DNA of 64,000 nucleotides from Leishmania donovani (GCF_000227135.1 NC_018247.1:480487-544486), one strand, 5' to 3'. Positions 20,901 through 32,602 are shown, numbered from the stretch's first letter. Numbers and translations: made by a program. The notes: generated by a model not told the origin, from the sequence alone.

Positions 20901-23900
20901 ATGCAGCAGATGCACTGGACCGCGGCGCGCGGCCAGCTGTCTGGTCCTCAACACTCGCAACACCCTTCACCGCAGGCATCATCCACCCACGCTAGTCAGA
21001 AGCAGCAGCAGCAGCAGCACTTGCATCAGAATGGGCCTCCGGGGCTGACCGCGGCCGGCATGGGCGGCGGCAGTGCAGGGGTGAATATTTCTTCAGGTCC
21101 CGCCCCCGGCGCGTCTGCTGTTCGCGCCAACGTCAACAGCAACGCCTTTCATAGCCCACGCTTTTCGCACCCCATGGGCCCGCTACCGCCCGCTCAGAAT
21201 CCGCAGCAGCAGGTCTTTTCCGTTTCACAGCAGCCTCCTGGTGCGCAGCTGCAGCAGCAACAGCGCTCCCCTCGATCACTGTCAGGTCCGACTCCCAATA
21301 ACGTCGTGAGTGGTAATAGAAGTGGCCTCGAGACGAGCGCGGCGCTCGCCGGGCGCGAGGCGCCGGCCATCTCAGGCGCCAACTCCGCCGCCGCCCACAC
21401 AAGCTCTGCCGCAGTCGGAGTGTTCTTAAGCGGTACGCGCACGAACTTCACCGACTTCGGAGCGGCAGCAGCGTACGGACTCGGTGCCGGTGGCGTTGGC
21501 TCGCCGAGCGGGCCCACCGCCAACGCCGGCAGCATCCTCGCAGATGCAAATGATGAGGAGGTGAACCAGCTGTTACGGGAGCTAGAGTTCTCAGTGGACA
21601 GCCCTCACGCGTTGGCAGTGCTGCGAGACGCCGTGGACGCCATCGAAGCACGGGCGCTGGCCAACTTTGACCCTCTGTCGCGAGACACGTTCCTGGAGCA
21701 GCGCATCCGCGATGTCCTGACGGAGCTGTCGCGAACGTCGAACGAGCGCTCCCTGCTGCTCGCCGTGAGTCTCATAGAGGCGTTGATCCCGATCGCCTAC
21801 ACCAGTCCTCACTCCAAGTACACACGCCTGTGCCGCAGTCTCTCGGTGCTGCGGCAGAGCGGGAATGAGAAGGCCGCCAGGGAGGCACAGCGGGTGTACA
21901 AGCTGCTGCTGGAGGCGGATGCGCGCTACCCAGGGCCGGAGTCGCCGCTGAAGGCGTTTGTGCAGAAGGAGCTCCGCGAAAATTGCGAGCAGGCGCTCCT
22001 GCAACTCCACGGTCGCGTGCAGCAGGCGAAAGCGGCCTTTCCGGCGCAGTTCTTTTCCGTCATGTTGGGCTGCGCCGCCACTGCGGAAGTGAACCCGCGC
22101 TACATCTCTGGCAAAACTCGTGCGCAGGCGATTCAGCTCGGCACGATGCTCACAGGCAGCCCCGATCCGCTGCTCCGCAAGGCTGCCTACGAGTGCCTCG
22201 TCGCCATCTTTCGAAACACGAGCAACATGCGACCCAACGAGCTGGTTCTGGAGAGCCGCCGCCTCTGCGATGAGTGCATGCGAACACTGAACGCTAGTCA
22301 GCACAACGAGGGCCACGTTGTATCGGCTCTGAAGGCGCTGCACGCCCTCCTCAGCAGTCGCGGGCTCTCGGCGATCGACAGACAGGTGATACCGCAGCTG
22401 TGCGTGCTCGTCACGGAGCAGCACCGGGTGTCCAAGTCGCTACTGGTGCGCAGCGCAGTGTGCGACCTTGTGCCCATCATTGCGCCGGTCGACATTGCGT
22501 CTATGCCGCGCCGCACCACGTACTGCGCTATCATCATGGAGCCAGTGAAGAACGTGCGCGATGAGCGCTTCAAGGCGCACGAGCTGCATAATGTGGCTTC
22601 CTTTGTCCGCAGTGTCGAGTATCGCGTGCTTGACGCTACAAATCGCACAAACTTGGAGTCGATCCTGCACCGCTACATCTCCCGTCCGGAGACGCAGGAG
22701 GCTTGCTGGTCCATCATGGCTGCCATCTGCGCATCCTCGGCGTCGGCCAGCGGAGGCGCGGCATCGGTGGCGCCCATGGGTGGACGCCGCGTAGACTACG
22801 TCAGTACATCTACCACACTCCCGAGCCCCACAACGCAGAACACCCATCAGGACCTCTCCTTGACGCCCTCCATGGTTGAGGGGCGCAAGGCCTCGCAGCA
22901 CTCCAGCCGCGAAAACTTAGCAACCTCGCCGTCGGCGCTTCAGCGGCACTTCTCGTACCACCACGGTGACGACAACGACGATCAGGTCAGCGTTCCACTT
23001 GTCTCCGTTAGGACCACCTCACAACGGTCGGCAGGCACGTGCTCCCTCAGCGCCTCCCCTACCTCGACGAACGCACCAGCCTTCAACCTCTCCACCTTCA
23101 GCGTACACCACACTGTGACCATCGACGACGTTGTCCTGCGCTGCCTGCCGTATCTCGCCCACGCCATCCTGACCCAGTCACTAGTAGACTCCCTTCGTGT
23201 AATACAAGCCTCGTGCCCGCAGTTGCGCGCTGATGTGCAGACGGCTCTGGACAAGCTGGTGGATAGCGTGCTGAAGGAGCCTTTCGCGCCGTCCGCGACG
23301 GCGGCGGCTGTGACACTGCCCCAGTATTTTTCCCAGCTGCCAAGCTCCACGGCGCAGCAGCAGCAGCAGCAAGCCCACTCCCTTCATAGCCGTGACGGTG
23401 GCGATGGGAGCGCCGGTGGCTTTTCGAGCGCAGCAATGAACAGTGCCTCCCGCACCGCTGGGTCTCACCCGCTCAGCCCCGCTAGTGGCCCGGAGCCGGT
23501 CATGACGCTATCTCGTCCGGGGACATGCAGCACGCCGATCGGTGTCGGGGCGGTGGGGCGGCTCACACAGTACTTTCGGCCGAGCGAGAGCGCGGCAATT
23601 CACCGAGGCGAGGGCAGCACGAGCAGCCCGACCCCGACCTCCCCGGTGGGAATGCGCAACACCTCTGGCCCTTTACCCTCGGGGAACAACAGCTTCCTGG
23701 GCCCCGACAGCGCCTACACCGTCGGTGGCGGCGACTCGAACAGCGGAGCTCCGTACGGTGCTGGCGGACCACTTCGCTGCTCCCCGCTCTCCACGTCGAT
23801 GAGCGCGCCCTTCAGTCCCGTGACGCACATGGCGGCAGGTGGCAGCGGTGCAGGTGGTGGAAACGCCGCAGCAGCCCCGCCGTCCGTGCTCAAGAACGAC

Positions 23901-26900
23901 TTGACGGTGGCGCTGAAGGTGTTCACGGAGCGGCCCCTAACATCGGTGCAGCACCTGCATGATCTTAAGAACTCGGTGATCGCCTTCCAGCGTCACGAGG
24001 ATCCGCTCGTGCGGCAGCAGAGCAGCGAGACGATCATTTCGAGCTTGCGGCAGTGGATAGCCTACGCAAAGGAGCACAAAACCTCAACCTACTCCACACG
24101 CGTGACAGAGATATTGGAGGCGTACATGAAGAACGTCCTGATGGAGGTCGACCGCCAGTGCGGGTTGTACGAGATTACGCTGCTGGCAAACGCCACGAAC
24201 CTGCGCGCCTTTTTATCAGAGCAGCGCATCCTATCCTCGCTGCTGAGTTTCCTGAACAGCACAGCGCTGGTACGCGAGAAAACGGTGGAGCTTCTCGTCG
24301 CCATCACGCAGGACTCCAAGCCCTCCCCCTCTGTCGTGGCGGTGCAGCAGAGCCTGTACGTCACCGTCGAATCGTGTGTGGTGGTGCTCGAGTACACGAA
24401 CGACGTGAGCATGCTCCTGCGCAGCATGGCCGACCTGCAGACCTTTACCCGGCTGTGCATCCGTCAGCTTAACAACCACCTCAGCCGCATCTTCTACGCC
24501 TTTCGCAAGCGTCTTTTAGAGGTCAGCGTGCCTGACGTGGTGCTGCTTTCCATTCTCAAGACACTTGAGATCATCCTGCAGGCACTGGCGAAAGACGAAA
24601 AGACCATCTTGCAGTACCAGGACGACGTGCTAGAGCTCTACGACCCGGTTGTGGAGATACTGAAGCAGTCGCCGTCGCCGACGCTGAGCCATGCTGCCAT
24701 CAACGTTCTCGTGTACGTACACGAAATGTGCATCCCGAGCGCCTCGACGGATCTGCGTAAGCAGCAGGAGCTGATCACCGCGCTGACACACGTCTACACC
24801 AGCAGCACCTGCACTGTGAACGAATCTCTGAGTATGCTGACGCTGTTTGGCCAGCTTGGCGCCATCGACCCCTCCGCACAGTCCGTTGCGACAACCGCAA
24901 AGAAGAAGGAGGAGGCCGTCATCCAGGATGAGGCTGACCTGGAGCTCACCTACGACTACACGGTGATTGTGTACCGCACGCTGAGTCGCATGCTGGACGC
25001 GTCACTCTCCGATGCCGTCTGCTCTCAGGCTCTGCGCACCCTGCTCCAGTTCATCCGCTTCACTCAAGACAAGAAGGACCTCGTCGGCGGCGTCCACGCC
25101 GTTCGGGCGGTGCTGCAGATCACAAAGCGCGTGACGGACAGCCCGGCCCTGCGGGTGGAGGCGCTGCATGTACTGGCGGCCGTTACCGCCATGCGGCATG
25201 AGCGTATTGTACGGCTCATGTTGCCTGAAATCGTGGTCCTGCTGGAGCAGCTGTGGACCCCGAAAGACCGCCTCCTCTTCCGCGCTGTCCTGGAGGTGGT
25301 GAGCGCGCTCAAGCCCGGCAAGCTGTCCGGCAAGGAGCAGTCGGAGTCGTGGGCGTGGCTGTATCCGCGGCTGGTGGACGTGGCGCTGCAGGACCGCACC
25401 GAGTCGCGCGAGTTCTGCCTCCGCGTTGTGGAGATTGTGCTGAATGCCAGCTACATTCCGCCGCACTGCATCCCCGTTGTGTTTCCGATGCTACTTCAGT
25501 TCCTGCAGCAATCAGACCAGCTGGTGGATGTGCGCAGCCAGTCCCTGTGCGCCGCCGTGCACATCGTGTGCGAGCTGAAGGCGGTGCAGTTCTTTTCGTC
25601 GCTCCTGCACGGCATCTGCACCCTCACGCGGCACTGCGAGCTGAACGAAGATCTCGGCCCGCGCATCTCCACCCCAGGGGTGCGGGAGTCACTCAAGGTC
25701 TTGGCGGCACTGCACCCCAGCGGCCGCAGCACGATCAAGATGTTGCGTGACCGCATCGGCGAGGGGGATGAGCGCATGACGAACCCGACCGGGTCCTCCA
25801 TATTCAACACCATGGGCCTGCCAGCGACTAGTGTCACGAGTCTCGCCGGCGGCGGCTCCACCTCCTCGATGCTTGTCATGGGGCCAGCGACTGGTAACGC
25901 CAGCGGCGGGCAGGGTGGCGGACTGGGAGTAGCAAATCCAGCGAATTCAGGGATTGGTCCGCTAGTCAATATCGGCGGCTTTGGCGCCTCTACCGCTGGT
26001 GGCGGCGCAGCAGCAGCGGGCGGGGCGGCTGGTGGTGGGTCGTACCTGCGGCTCACAAACGTGTCTGAGACCTTTGCAGGGGCTGAGGAAGAGGACGTAG
26101 GGCTGACCCTCAGCGCAGACACGGCAGGCCAGGAAGTCGACCTCTTCATGAAGCATGTGGAACTTGGCTTCCGCCTCAAGGAGAACAAGTTGCGCGAGTG
26201 GTTCGCCGAGTTCCAGAAGTACATCATTCTCATCTCCCCACACCCGGCGTTCCGCATGATGGTGGACCTGCTTGACAAGCATGAACCCCTTCGCCGCGGG
26301 CTCTTCTTGCCTTCGTTCAAGTGCCTCTACGAGTCCCTGTCGGCTGACCAAATCAAGAAGCTGAACGAGATGCTGACCCTCGTGCTGAACTGTTCTGATC
26401 ACGAGCTGTCGAGCAAGTGTCTCGGGCTTGCTGACTACCTCGACCATAACGAGCCGAACGTGAAGCCAGAGGTGCTGGAGGTGGTGCGGTCGATGCGGCG
26501 AGTCGACTATCATCGCGTCAGTCACCCCTCCGAGAACGGGTCGCTTCTTCTGCGCAGCACGGAGAGTAGCACGAACAACGTCGTCTCTCTGCGCACCCGC
26601 AGCTCCGCGTCAGCAGGGCTTCCGAAGGCGGAGTTCTCTACTTCCAGTGACGCTCCCATCGATGTGCTGCCCATGGCAAAGGTGCGCGGACGGAAGGCGC
26701 CGGTTTTCCAGCGCAGCTCAAACAGCAGTGCCGGGGTAGCAGGCGATGAGTCCGGGACGGCAGGTGCCGAAGCCAGCAGTGGTGCCTCAACGGCACTTGC
26801 CAGCCCCAAAAATAGCGCAAACGGTCGCCGCAGCGCTTCTCGCCGCGATGTGGAGATGTACGAGTTCACCTCCTTTGACGGCAACGAGAATGGCGCCACC

Positions 26901-29900
26901 GAGTCTGGACGGCAGCAGTCGCAGCCCATCGCCTTGCCGACGTCGGAGACACCGGCCCAGGAAGAGGAGGCGGAGCGGCGCAGCTGCTCGCCCGTGGACA
27001 CGCTCGATGGGGCAGAGAGCGAGAACAAGGCGGAGGACGTGGTGGCCCCCGTCAGCACCGACCATCCGTCGGTTGGAGTGCTAGGCGCGGCGGGAGTGCA
27101 TGTCATGGGAAGCTACAGGCCCCTTGTGAACTCCGTCGTACGTCGTTGCGACTCGAACGCGCCGCAGCAGTCCGGGGTGACCAGCCAGTTTCACATCATC
27201 AGCACCGCTAGCACTCACAGTAACGACCTCAGCAGCGACAGCCGTGACGGTGATCTGCCGCCGGCCGGGGCCCACATCCCGGCGCAGCCAAACATGCTCT
27301 TCTCGACGGAGGACATCGTCCGCGCTGCAGAGAGAACCCGTATGTACGACAAGGCACTCAGCTATCTGGAGAACCGTCTTCTGGCCATGCTCAACCTCTA
27401 CCGGTACACGAAGATGCCACGAGAGGTGATCCACAAGACGGTGTGGCCGCTGGCATGGCTCTACAGCCAGCGTGAAATGCAGGACTCCGTCGTAGGACTC
27501 TTCCGCGCTATCCGCTACGAAGGCGGCGAGGACCAAGCAGGCTTCGGCTACGAGCTGCTCTGCTGGTGGAGTAAGGCGCAGAACACGTACGCCAAGTCCA
27601 TCACGCAGCAGGCGATGCGCGATATGACGGTGCCGCCGCACATTCTTGAAGGCTACGTGCGCACCCTCACCCTGTGCGGTGAGTGGAGCCGGGCCTATGA
27701 CGTGGCCATGCAGGTCTGTTCACGGCCGGAGGCGTACGTTTCCTCGACGGTCGCGCGCTGCGGTGCAACGGCCGCGTGGCTGCTCGGGCGGTGGGATGAC
27801 GTGCAACACCTCGCGGAGCGGCTCTCCATGTCGGAGCAGCACACCACGGCGCTCCGTCTCTTCTTTCTCAACGGCGTGGCGCTGAAGAGCGCCATTACGG
27901 AGCACAGCAGCGCCGCCTACGAGAACCTGCGACACATGATCACACAGTCGAAGCTCGTGATTGACGAGAGCCTGCGCACTCTTCTCCCGCTCAGCTACAC
28001 GCATGCCTACGAGAGTCTGACAATGCTGCAGCACTTCACGGAGATGGAGGAGACTATCGACTACTGCCACTGCCGCTCTACCAAGGGTCGCCAGCAGATC
28101 TACGAGCGGTGGAACAACCGGTTCCGCTCTCTGAATCCGGATTCCCTGCAGCCAAGCCTGCTCTCGCTGATGCTGCACTCGCTCGTGCTCAGCACAGGCG
28201 AGATGGCGGACATGATTCTGCACTTCTGTGAGACGCGGCAGTCGAGCCACCCGCAGCTGGCGGAGTGGGCCATGAGCTGGCTTCGACACGGCTCCTTCAG
28301 CGGGCGCAGCAGCAACCTCTGTAGCCCGAGTGCGGCATCGCCGGCGTCACCGGGGCCCGTGGAGGGCATCACGGTGGCGACGCTGTCATCGGTGGACAAG
28401 AATCCAAAGGTGGCTGTCGGCTTCATCACGCATCTGTGGAGCCAAGGAAAGCGGCAGGCCGCTGTTGAGTCCATGGAGATGTTTCTGCGCGACTGCGGCA
28501 AGGACCTGGAGGAGAACAACGCCACCTGCTACGGCGACGCGCAGCTGCGGCTCGGCACGTGGAAACAGGAGCTGCACGCCGACTCCTTCTGGGAGCGCGG
28601 CTTCCGGGACGAGGAGCTGGGCCATTTTCACAAGGCTATCCGTGCCGTCCCGTCGAGCTACGAGGCGTGGCACAGCTGGGGCCTCATGAACTACCGTATC
28701 CAGCAGCGCGACCACAACCTCTCCCCCGAGGACCAGCGCACCTTTGTGGAGGCGGCGCATCAGGGCTTTGTTGGCGCCATATGCCGCTGCAAAGACTCCT
28801 CCGAGGCGCTGCCGGCCGTCATGCGTCTGCTGCAGCTGTGGGTCATCCACAACGGAGTGGAGCTGCTGAAGGAGACGGTGGCCGACAGTATCTCGCGCAT
28901 CCCGATCGACCACTGGGTGCAGACCATTCCGCAGCTGATCGGCCACCTCAGCAGCGACAGCCACGACATCCGCGAAGTCATTGGCATGATCCTGCGCTCG
29001 CTCTGCGAGGTGCACCCACAGGCCACCGTCTTTCCGCTCCTCGTCGTGATGATGTCGGACGCCAGCACCAGCGGCAGCAATCACAACGCCCTCAACAGCA
29101 ACGGAGATGAGAGTAATATAGTGTCGGGTGCGTCCGCCATGTCCGATAGCTCGAATCCGCTGGCGCGGAAGCAGGAGATTGTGCAAGGCATCATCCAGCA
29201 CTGCCCGAAGCGCATCTTCCACGAGGCCGAGGCGGTGGCAAAGCTGCTTGTGGACGTGTCCGCCATTCCCATCGAGAAGATTCGCGAGAACCTGAGCCAG
29301 GTCGCTGCTGCGTGGAACCCAAACGCCGAGTACGAGGAGGACCCGGAGGAAGTGTACCGCCGCCTGCAGAACACACTCGACATCTTCCACGCCAACCGGC
29401 GCCACCTTCTCTTCACCGTCGGTGACATTGGTCAGTTTGTGCAGATGGTCATGGAGGACGACCGCAACGGACAGCGAGAGAAGGCGGCGGGCGTCGTCAG
29501 CCAACTCATCGAAGAGATCTCGAAGCATGTGGCGGAGAAGCTGGGCCGTGAGCCTCAGAAGGCGATGGAGCCGCTGCTGCATCTGCGTAATCTGTCCGTC
29601 GCGGTATTCGGGGAGTACGACGGTCACTGCCGCGACCATTACCCGACTATCGCATCCTTTAGCTCCAAGCTGGACGTCATCCCGTCGAAGAAGCGGCCGC
29701 GCCGCATCCAGCTCAACGGCTCGGACGGCTGTCTCTACACATACTGCCTAAAGGGCAACGAGGACATTCGCATGGACGAGCGTGTCATGCAGCTGCTTGG
29801 AATGGTGAACGTCCTACTGAGCCACACCCGTATCTCAAGCAGCGCCTACATCCACCGCTTCCCTGTCATCCCGATCAGCTCCAACGTGGGGCTTCTTGGC

Positions 29901-30797
29901 TGGGTGGAGAACGCGAATACAATCAACAACACCATCTGCAACTACCGTACCAACATCTCGAACGTGCGCACGCATCAGGAGTCGAGTGTGCTGCGCGCCT
30001 ACGTAGGGTCGTTCGGCAACTGGGACAAGCTCAGCCTCATTCAGCGCACGGAGATACTCGACTTTGTGATGCAGAGCGAGCACTGCGAAGCCGTTGACGT
30101 TTCTCGAGCAATGTGGCACCGCGCCAACACGGCGGAGCAGTGGCTTGACCGCCGAACTGCCTTTACAGTATCCTTGGCGACCATGTCCATGGTGGGCTAC
30201 GTGCTCGGCCTCGGCGATCGGCATCTCGGCAACATCCTCATCTCTATGTCCTCTGGCAAGATTGTGCACATTGACTTTGGAGACAGCTTCGATGTCGGTC
30301 GGCTACGCCACGTTCTGCCGGAGACGATCCCGTTCCGCCTCACGCGCATGCTGACGAATGCGATGGAGGTCTTCGGCGTGGACGGCGTCTTCCGCGCCTC
30401 CGCAACGCGGACGCAGACGACGCTGCACAAGAACCGTGATAGCATCATGGCCCTGCTCTCCGCCTTCGTCCACGACCCGATTGTGCAGTACAAGGGCAAG
30501 ATGAAGAACATCATGGAGAAGAGCCGGTCGCCGCAGGACATTGCAGAGCGCATTCGTAACAAGCTGCGCGGGATGGAGATGGCGATTGACCACAGCAAGG
30601 TGAACATCTTTAACACGACGCAAGACAGCTGCCGCCGGCCAGACCTCCTGTACATGTCGACCGCCTTCGATGATACTGCCGTGCGGACACAGTCGTTGGC
30701 GATGACGCCGGAGGAGCAGGTTAGCTTCTTGATTGACGAGGCGACGCGCATCGACAACTACACGACGATGTACTTCGGCTGGGGCCCGCTGTGGTAG
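20901..30797 (+). CDS. TOR-family phosphatidylinositol 3-kinase-related protein kinase
   Basis: The 3298-residue product opens with a Gln/Ser/Gly-rich disordered segment (about 1-210), then long helical repeats of HEAT/armadillo type, with low-complexity inserts (about 610-690, 800-990, 1630-1720 and 1890-2110). A FAT-like helical region covers about 2130-2700. The kinase domain carries the ATP-site Lys in CLKGNEDIRMDERVMQL (Lys about 2951), the catalytic loop LGLGDRHLGN (Asp about 3106) and HIDFGD (Asp about 3125). The next block, PFRLTRMLTNAMEVFGVDG, closely matches mTOR. A FATC domain ends the protein in YFGWGPLW. All expected catalytic residues are present, so it should be active. Trypanosomatids carry several TOR paralogues (TOR1 to TOR4); I cannot say which one this is. 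A canonical FRB (rapamycin-binding) segment is not recognisable between FAT and kinase. Confidence 0.93.
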   Translation: MQQMHWTAARGQLSGPQHSQHPSPQASSTHASQKQQQQQHLHQNGPPGLTAAGMGGGSAGVNISSGPAPGASAVRANVNSNAFHSPRFSHPMGPLPPAQNPQQQVFSVSQQPPGAQLQQQQRSPRSLSGPTPNNVVSGNRSGLETSAALAGREAPAISGANSAAAHTSSAAVGVFLSGTRTNFTDFGAAAAYGLGAGGVGSPSGPTANAGSILADANDEEVNQLLRELEFSVDSPHALAVLRDAVDAIEARALANFDPLSRDTFLEQRIRDVLTELSRTSNERSLLLAVSLIEALIPIAYTSPHSKYTRLCRSLSVLRQSGNEKAAREAQRVYKLLLEADARYPGPESPLKAFVQKELRENCEQALLQLHGRVQQAKAAFPAQFFSVMLGCAATAEVNPRYISGKTRAQAIQLGTMLTGSPDPLLRKAAYECLVAIFRNTSNMRPNELVLESRRLCDECMRTLNASQHNEGHVVSALKALHALLSSRGLSAIDRQVIPQLCVLVTEQHRVSKSLLVRSAVCDLVPIIAPVDIASMPRRTTYCAIIMEPVKNVRDERFKAHELHNVASFVRSVEYRVLDATNRTNLESILHRYISRPETQEACWSIMAAICASSASASGGAASVAPMGGRRVDYVSTSTTLPSPTTQNTHQDLSLTPSMVEGRKASQHSSRENLATSPSALQRHFSYHHGDDNDDQVSVPLVSVRTTSQRSAGTCSLSASPTSTNAPAFNLSTFSVHHTVTIDDVVLRCLPYLAHAILTQSLVDSLRVIQASCPQLRADVQTALDKLVDSVLKEPFAPSATAAAVTLPQYFSQLPSSTAQQQQQQAHSLHSRDGGDGSAGGFSSAAMNSASRTAGSHPLSPASGPEPVMTLSRPGTCSTPIGVGAVGRLTQYFRPSESAAIHRGEGSTSSPTPTSPVGMRNTSGPLPSGNNSFLGPDSAYTVGGGDSNSGAPYGAGGPLRCSPLSTSMSAPFSPVTHMAAGGSGAGGGNAAAAPPSVLKNDLTVALKVFTERPLTSVQHLHDLKNSVIAFQRHEDPLVRQQSSETIISSLRQWIAYAKEHKTSTYSTRVTEILEAYMKNVLMEVDRQCGLYEITLLANATNLRAFLSEQRILSSLLSFLNSTALVREKTVELLVAITQDSKPSPSVVAVQQSLYVTVESCVVVLEYTNDVSMLLRSMADLQTFTRLCIRQLNNHLSRIFYAFRKRLLEVSVPDVVLLSILKTLEIILQALAKDEKTILQYQDDVLELYDPVVEILKQSPSPTLSHAAINVLVYVHEMCIPSASTDLRKQQELITALTHVYTSSTCTVNESLSMLTLFGQLGAIDPSAQSVATTAKKKEEAVIQDEADLELTYDYTVIVYRTLSRMLDASLSDAVCSQALRTLLQFIRFTQDKKDLVGGVHAVRAVLQITKRVTDSPALRVEALHVLAAVTAMRHERIVRLMLPEIVVLLEQLWTPKDRLLFRAVLEVVSALKPGKLSGKEQSESWAWLYPRLVDVALQDRTESREFCLRVVEIVLNASYIPPHCIPVVFPMLLQFLQQSDQLVDVRSQSLCAAVHIVCELKAVQFFSSLLHGICTLTRHCELNEDLGPRISTPGVRESLKVLAALHPSGRSTIKMLRDRIGEGDERMTNPTGSSIFNTMGLPATSVTSLAGGGSTSSMLVMGPATGNASGGQGGGLGVANPANSGIGPLVNIGGFGASTAGGGAAAAGGAAGGGSYLRLTNVSETFAGAEEEDVGLTLSADTAGQEVDLFMKHVELGFRLKENKLREWFAEFQKYIILISPHPAFRMMVDLLDKHEPLRRGLFLPSFKCLYESLSADQIKKLNEMLTLVLNCSDHELSSKCLGLADYLDHNEPNVKPEVLEVVRSMRRVDYHRVSHPSENGSLLLRSTESSTNNVVSLRTRSSASAGLPKAEFSTSSDAPIDVLPMAKVRGRKAPVFQRSSNSSAGVAGDESGTAGAEASSGASTALASPKNSANGRRSASRRDVEMYEFTSFDGNENGATESGRQQSQPIALPTSETPAQEEEAERRSCSPVDTLDGAESENKAEDVVAPVSTDHPSVGVLGAAGVHVMGSYRPLVNSVVRRCDSNAPQQSGVTSQFHIISTASTHSNDLSSDSRDGDLPPAGAHIPAQPNMLFSTEDIVRAAERTRMYDKALSYLENRLLAMLNLYRYTKMPREVIHKTVWPLAWLYSQREMQDSVVGLFRAIRYEGGEDQAGFGYELLCWWSKAQNTYAKSITQQAMRDMTVPPHILEGYVRTLTLCGEWSRAYDVAMQVCSRPEAYVSSTVARCGATAAWLLGRWDDVQHLAERLSMSEQHTTALRLFFLNGVALKSAITEHSSAAYENLRHMITQSKLVIDESLRTLLPLSYTHAYESLTMLQHFTEMEETIDYCHCRSTKGRQQIYERWNNRFRSLNPDSLQPSLLSLMLHSLVLSTGEMADMILHFCETRQSSHPQLAEWAMSWLRHGSFSGRSSNLCSPSAASPASPGPVEGITVATLSSVDKNPKVAVGFITHLWSQGKRQAAVESMEMFLRDCGKDLEENNATCYGDAQLRLGTWKQELHADSFWERGFRDEELGHFHKAIRAVPSSYEAWHSWGLMNYRIQQRDHNLSPEDQRTFVEAAHQGFVGAICRCKDSSEALPAVMRLLQLWVIHNGVELLKETVADSISRIPIDHWVQTIPQLIGHLSSDSHDIREVIGMILRSLCEVHPQATVFPLLVVMMSDASTSGSNHNALNSNGDESNIVSGASAMSDSSNPLARKQEIVQGIIQHCPKRIFHEAEAVAKLLVDVSAIPIEKIRENLSQVAAAWNPNAEYEEDPEEVYRRLQNTLDIFHANRRHLLFTVGDIGQFVQMVMEDDRNGQREKAAGVVSQLIEEISKHVAEKLGREPQKAMEPLLHLRNLSVAVFGEYDGHCRDHYPTIASFSSKLDVIPSKKRPRRIQLNGSDGCLYTYCLKGNEDIRMDERVMQLLGMVNVLLSHTRISSSAYIHRFPVIPISSNVGLLGWVENANTINNTICNYRTNISNVRTHQESSVLRAYVGSFGNWDKLSLIQRTEILDFVMQSEHCEAVDVSRAMWHRANTAEQWLDRRTAFTVSLATMSMVGYVLGLGDRHLGNILISMSSGKIVHIDFGDSFDVGRLRHVLPETIPFRLTRMLTNAMEVFGVDGVFRASATRTQTTLHKNRDSIMALLSAFVHDPIVQYKGKMKNIMEKSRSPQDIAERIRNKLRGMEMAIDHSKVNIFNTTQDSCRRPDLLYMSTAFDDTAVRTQSLAMTPEEQVSFLIDEATRIDNYTTMYFGWGPLW

Positions 30798-31909
30798 TGG
30801 CACCCGAAAAGATTAAAAATCGCGTCCGCCTTCTCTCTAACGCGTCCACTCTTTCTGCAGTTTGCTGTGTTGAGTTTTTGATTTTTCTGTGTGTGTGTGT
30901 ACGCGTCCTCGGTGATGTCCGGGACGCCACCTTTGTTCTCCTGAGGTGGGGGAGGAGAGAGAGGGAGTTGTTGATCGTCTCTTCAATCCTCCTCTGTGCG
31001 TGTGTTTGTGTGTGTGTGTGTGCACAGCCCCTGTGAAGGCAGATTCAACCTTGCCTCCATTGCTCGTACACCCCTCTATGTCTCCTTTTCGATCGCTTCC
31101 TCGCCATAGCCCCCTCCCCTCTCTCTCTCTCTCTCTGCGTGTTTTGTCGAGAATGTGCTTCACATGTGTGTGCAACATGCCTCTTTTCTTCCCTGATTTT
31201 TTTGTTCGTCTGTCCCTCCCTCGCCACCCCGCCCCACTCCTCCTTTCTCGAGAGTATGCGTGCACACTTGTGCGTGTATGGCGGTAGAACACAATCCATC
31301 CTCTGCTCTTGTCTTCATATTGGTATTTTGTGTATGTGTGTGCGGCTGGGGGTCGTTTGAACCTGTGAATGCATTGTATGTTTGCGGAAGCGTGCCTCCA
31401 CATGACTATCTTCGTGCACGAGTGTGCGTATGTGTGTGTGTGTGTTTCTCCCTTCCTCCTCTTGTGTGGCCACCACCACTACTCCCTATCCACCACCTCT
31501 TCTCTTTAGATAACAACGCTCTTTCTTTCTGGGGACTCCCTCTCTCTCTCCCCCACCCTTGATGCGTTGCGTCGCTGGATCGCTGAGCTGAGGAGGAGGA
31601 AGCAAGGCAAGGCAAGGTAAGCAAACAAGAGAGCGAAAAGAAAAATCACCCGCCCCCCCCCCTGGCCCCGCATCATCATGGCCATCGTCACTGCTGTCAC
31701 CTACCACCCCATCAGTACCCAATAAGAACCGCGAAAAGGGAGGGAGGGAGGACAAAGAACAAACGAAAAATAAAACGAAGAAGCAACAAAAAAAAATGAC
31801 GTTCTAAAAACGCTAAGCAATAAAATGAACTACCGCCCCCCCCCCATCCTCTTTCCCGTTTTCTATGTCTGTGTCTGTGTCTGTGCCTGTGTGTGTGTGG
31901 GGGGGGGGG

Positions 31910-31940
<31 letters not shown>

Positions 31941-32039
31941 NNNNNNNNNNNNNNNNNNNNNNNNNNNNNNNNNNNNNNNNNNNNNNNNNNNNNNNNNNNN
32001 NNNNNNNNNNNNNNNNNNNNNNNNNNNNNNNNNNNNNNN
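31941..32039. other. Assembly gap (99 N) in a poly-T tract
   Basis: A run of 99 N is bordered on both sides by long T homopolymers that are themselves next to G homopolymers. The gap reflects sequencing failure in homopolymer DNA. Confidence 0.95.
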
Positions 32040-32070
<31 letters not shown>

Positions 32071-32602
32071 TTGGGGGGGGGGGGGATTCTTCCTTTTTTT
32101 TTTCGTTCTTTGCTCATCCCAAAATTACGTTAAACAGGGAATACACACACATGCATACATACACATACACACACATAGAGAGAGGGAGGGGGACATAGAC
32201 ATACAGATACAAACAGCCAAGACGGACAGATGGAGGGGGGGATGGACACACACGTATGTACGGTATACATGTACATCGAGGCGTAAGGGGCACACCACGG
32301 AAGGCAGCCCACCTCCACCCCATTACCCTTTTTTTTGCTCGCCTCACATTCATGCACGCAAGCTAGTGTGTATATGTGTGTGTGTGTGCGTGTGTCACTC
32401 CCTCCGCGCTTTCTGCCTGCACCCTCTCCCTCCCTCCCGTCCCACACACCCCGACCCCCACCCCCAACAAAAGTTCGACTCCCTCTTTGCCGCCCATTGC
32501 TCTGCGTGTATGTACTTTATGCGTCCCTTTTTCTGCTGCGCCCAACTCCCTCCCTCTCTCCCTCCACGGACCATTCTATAGCGGCTCTTCTTTTCTCGCT
32601 CG

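Noticed and set aside
28386..29639. 417-codon open frame antisense to the TOR kinase
   Set aside because: The sense strand carries unmistakable TOR domains; the antisense frame follows from codon bias.
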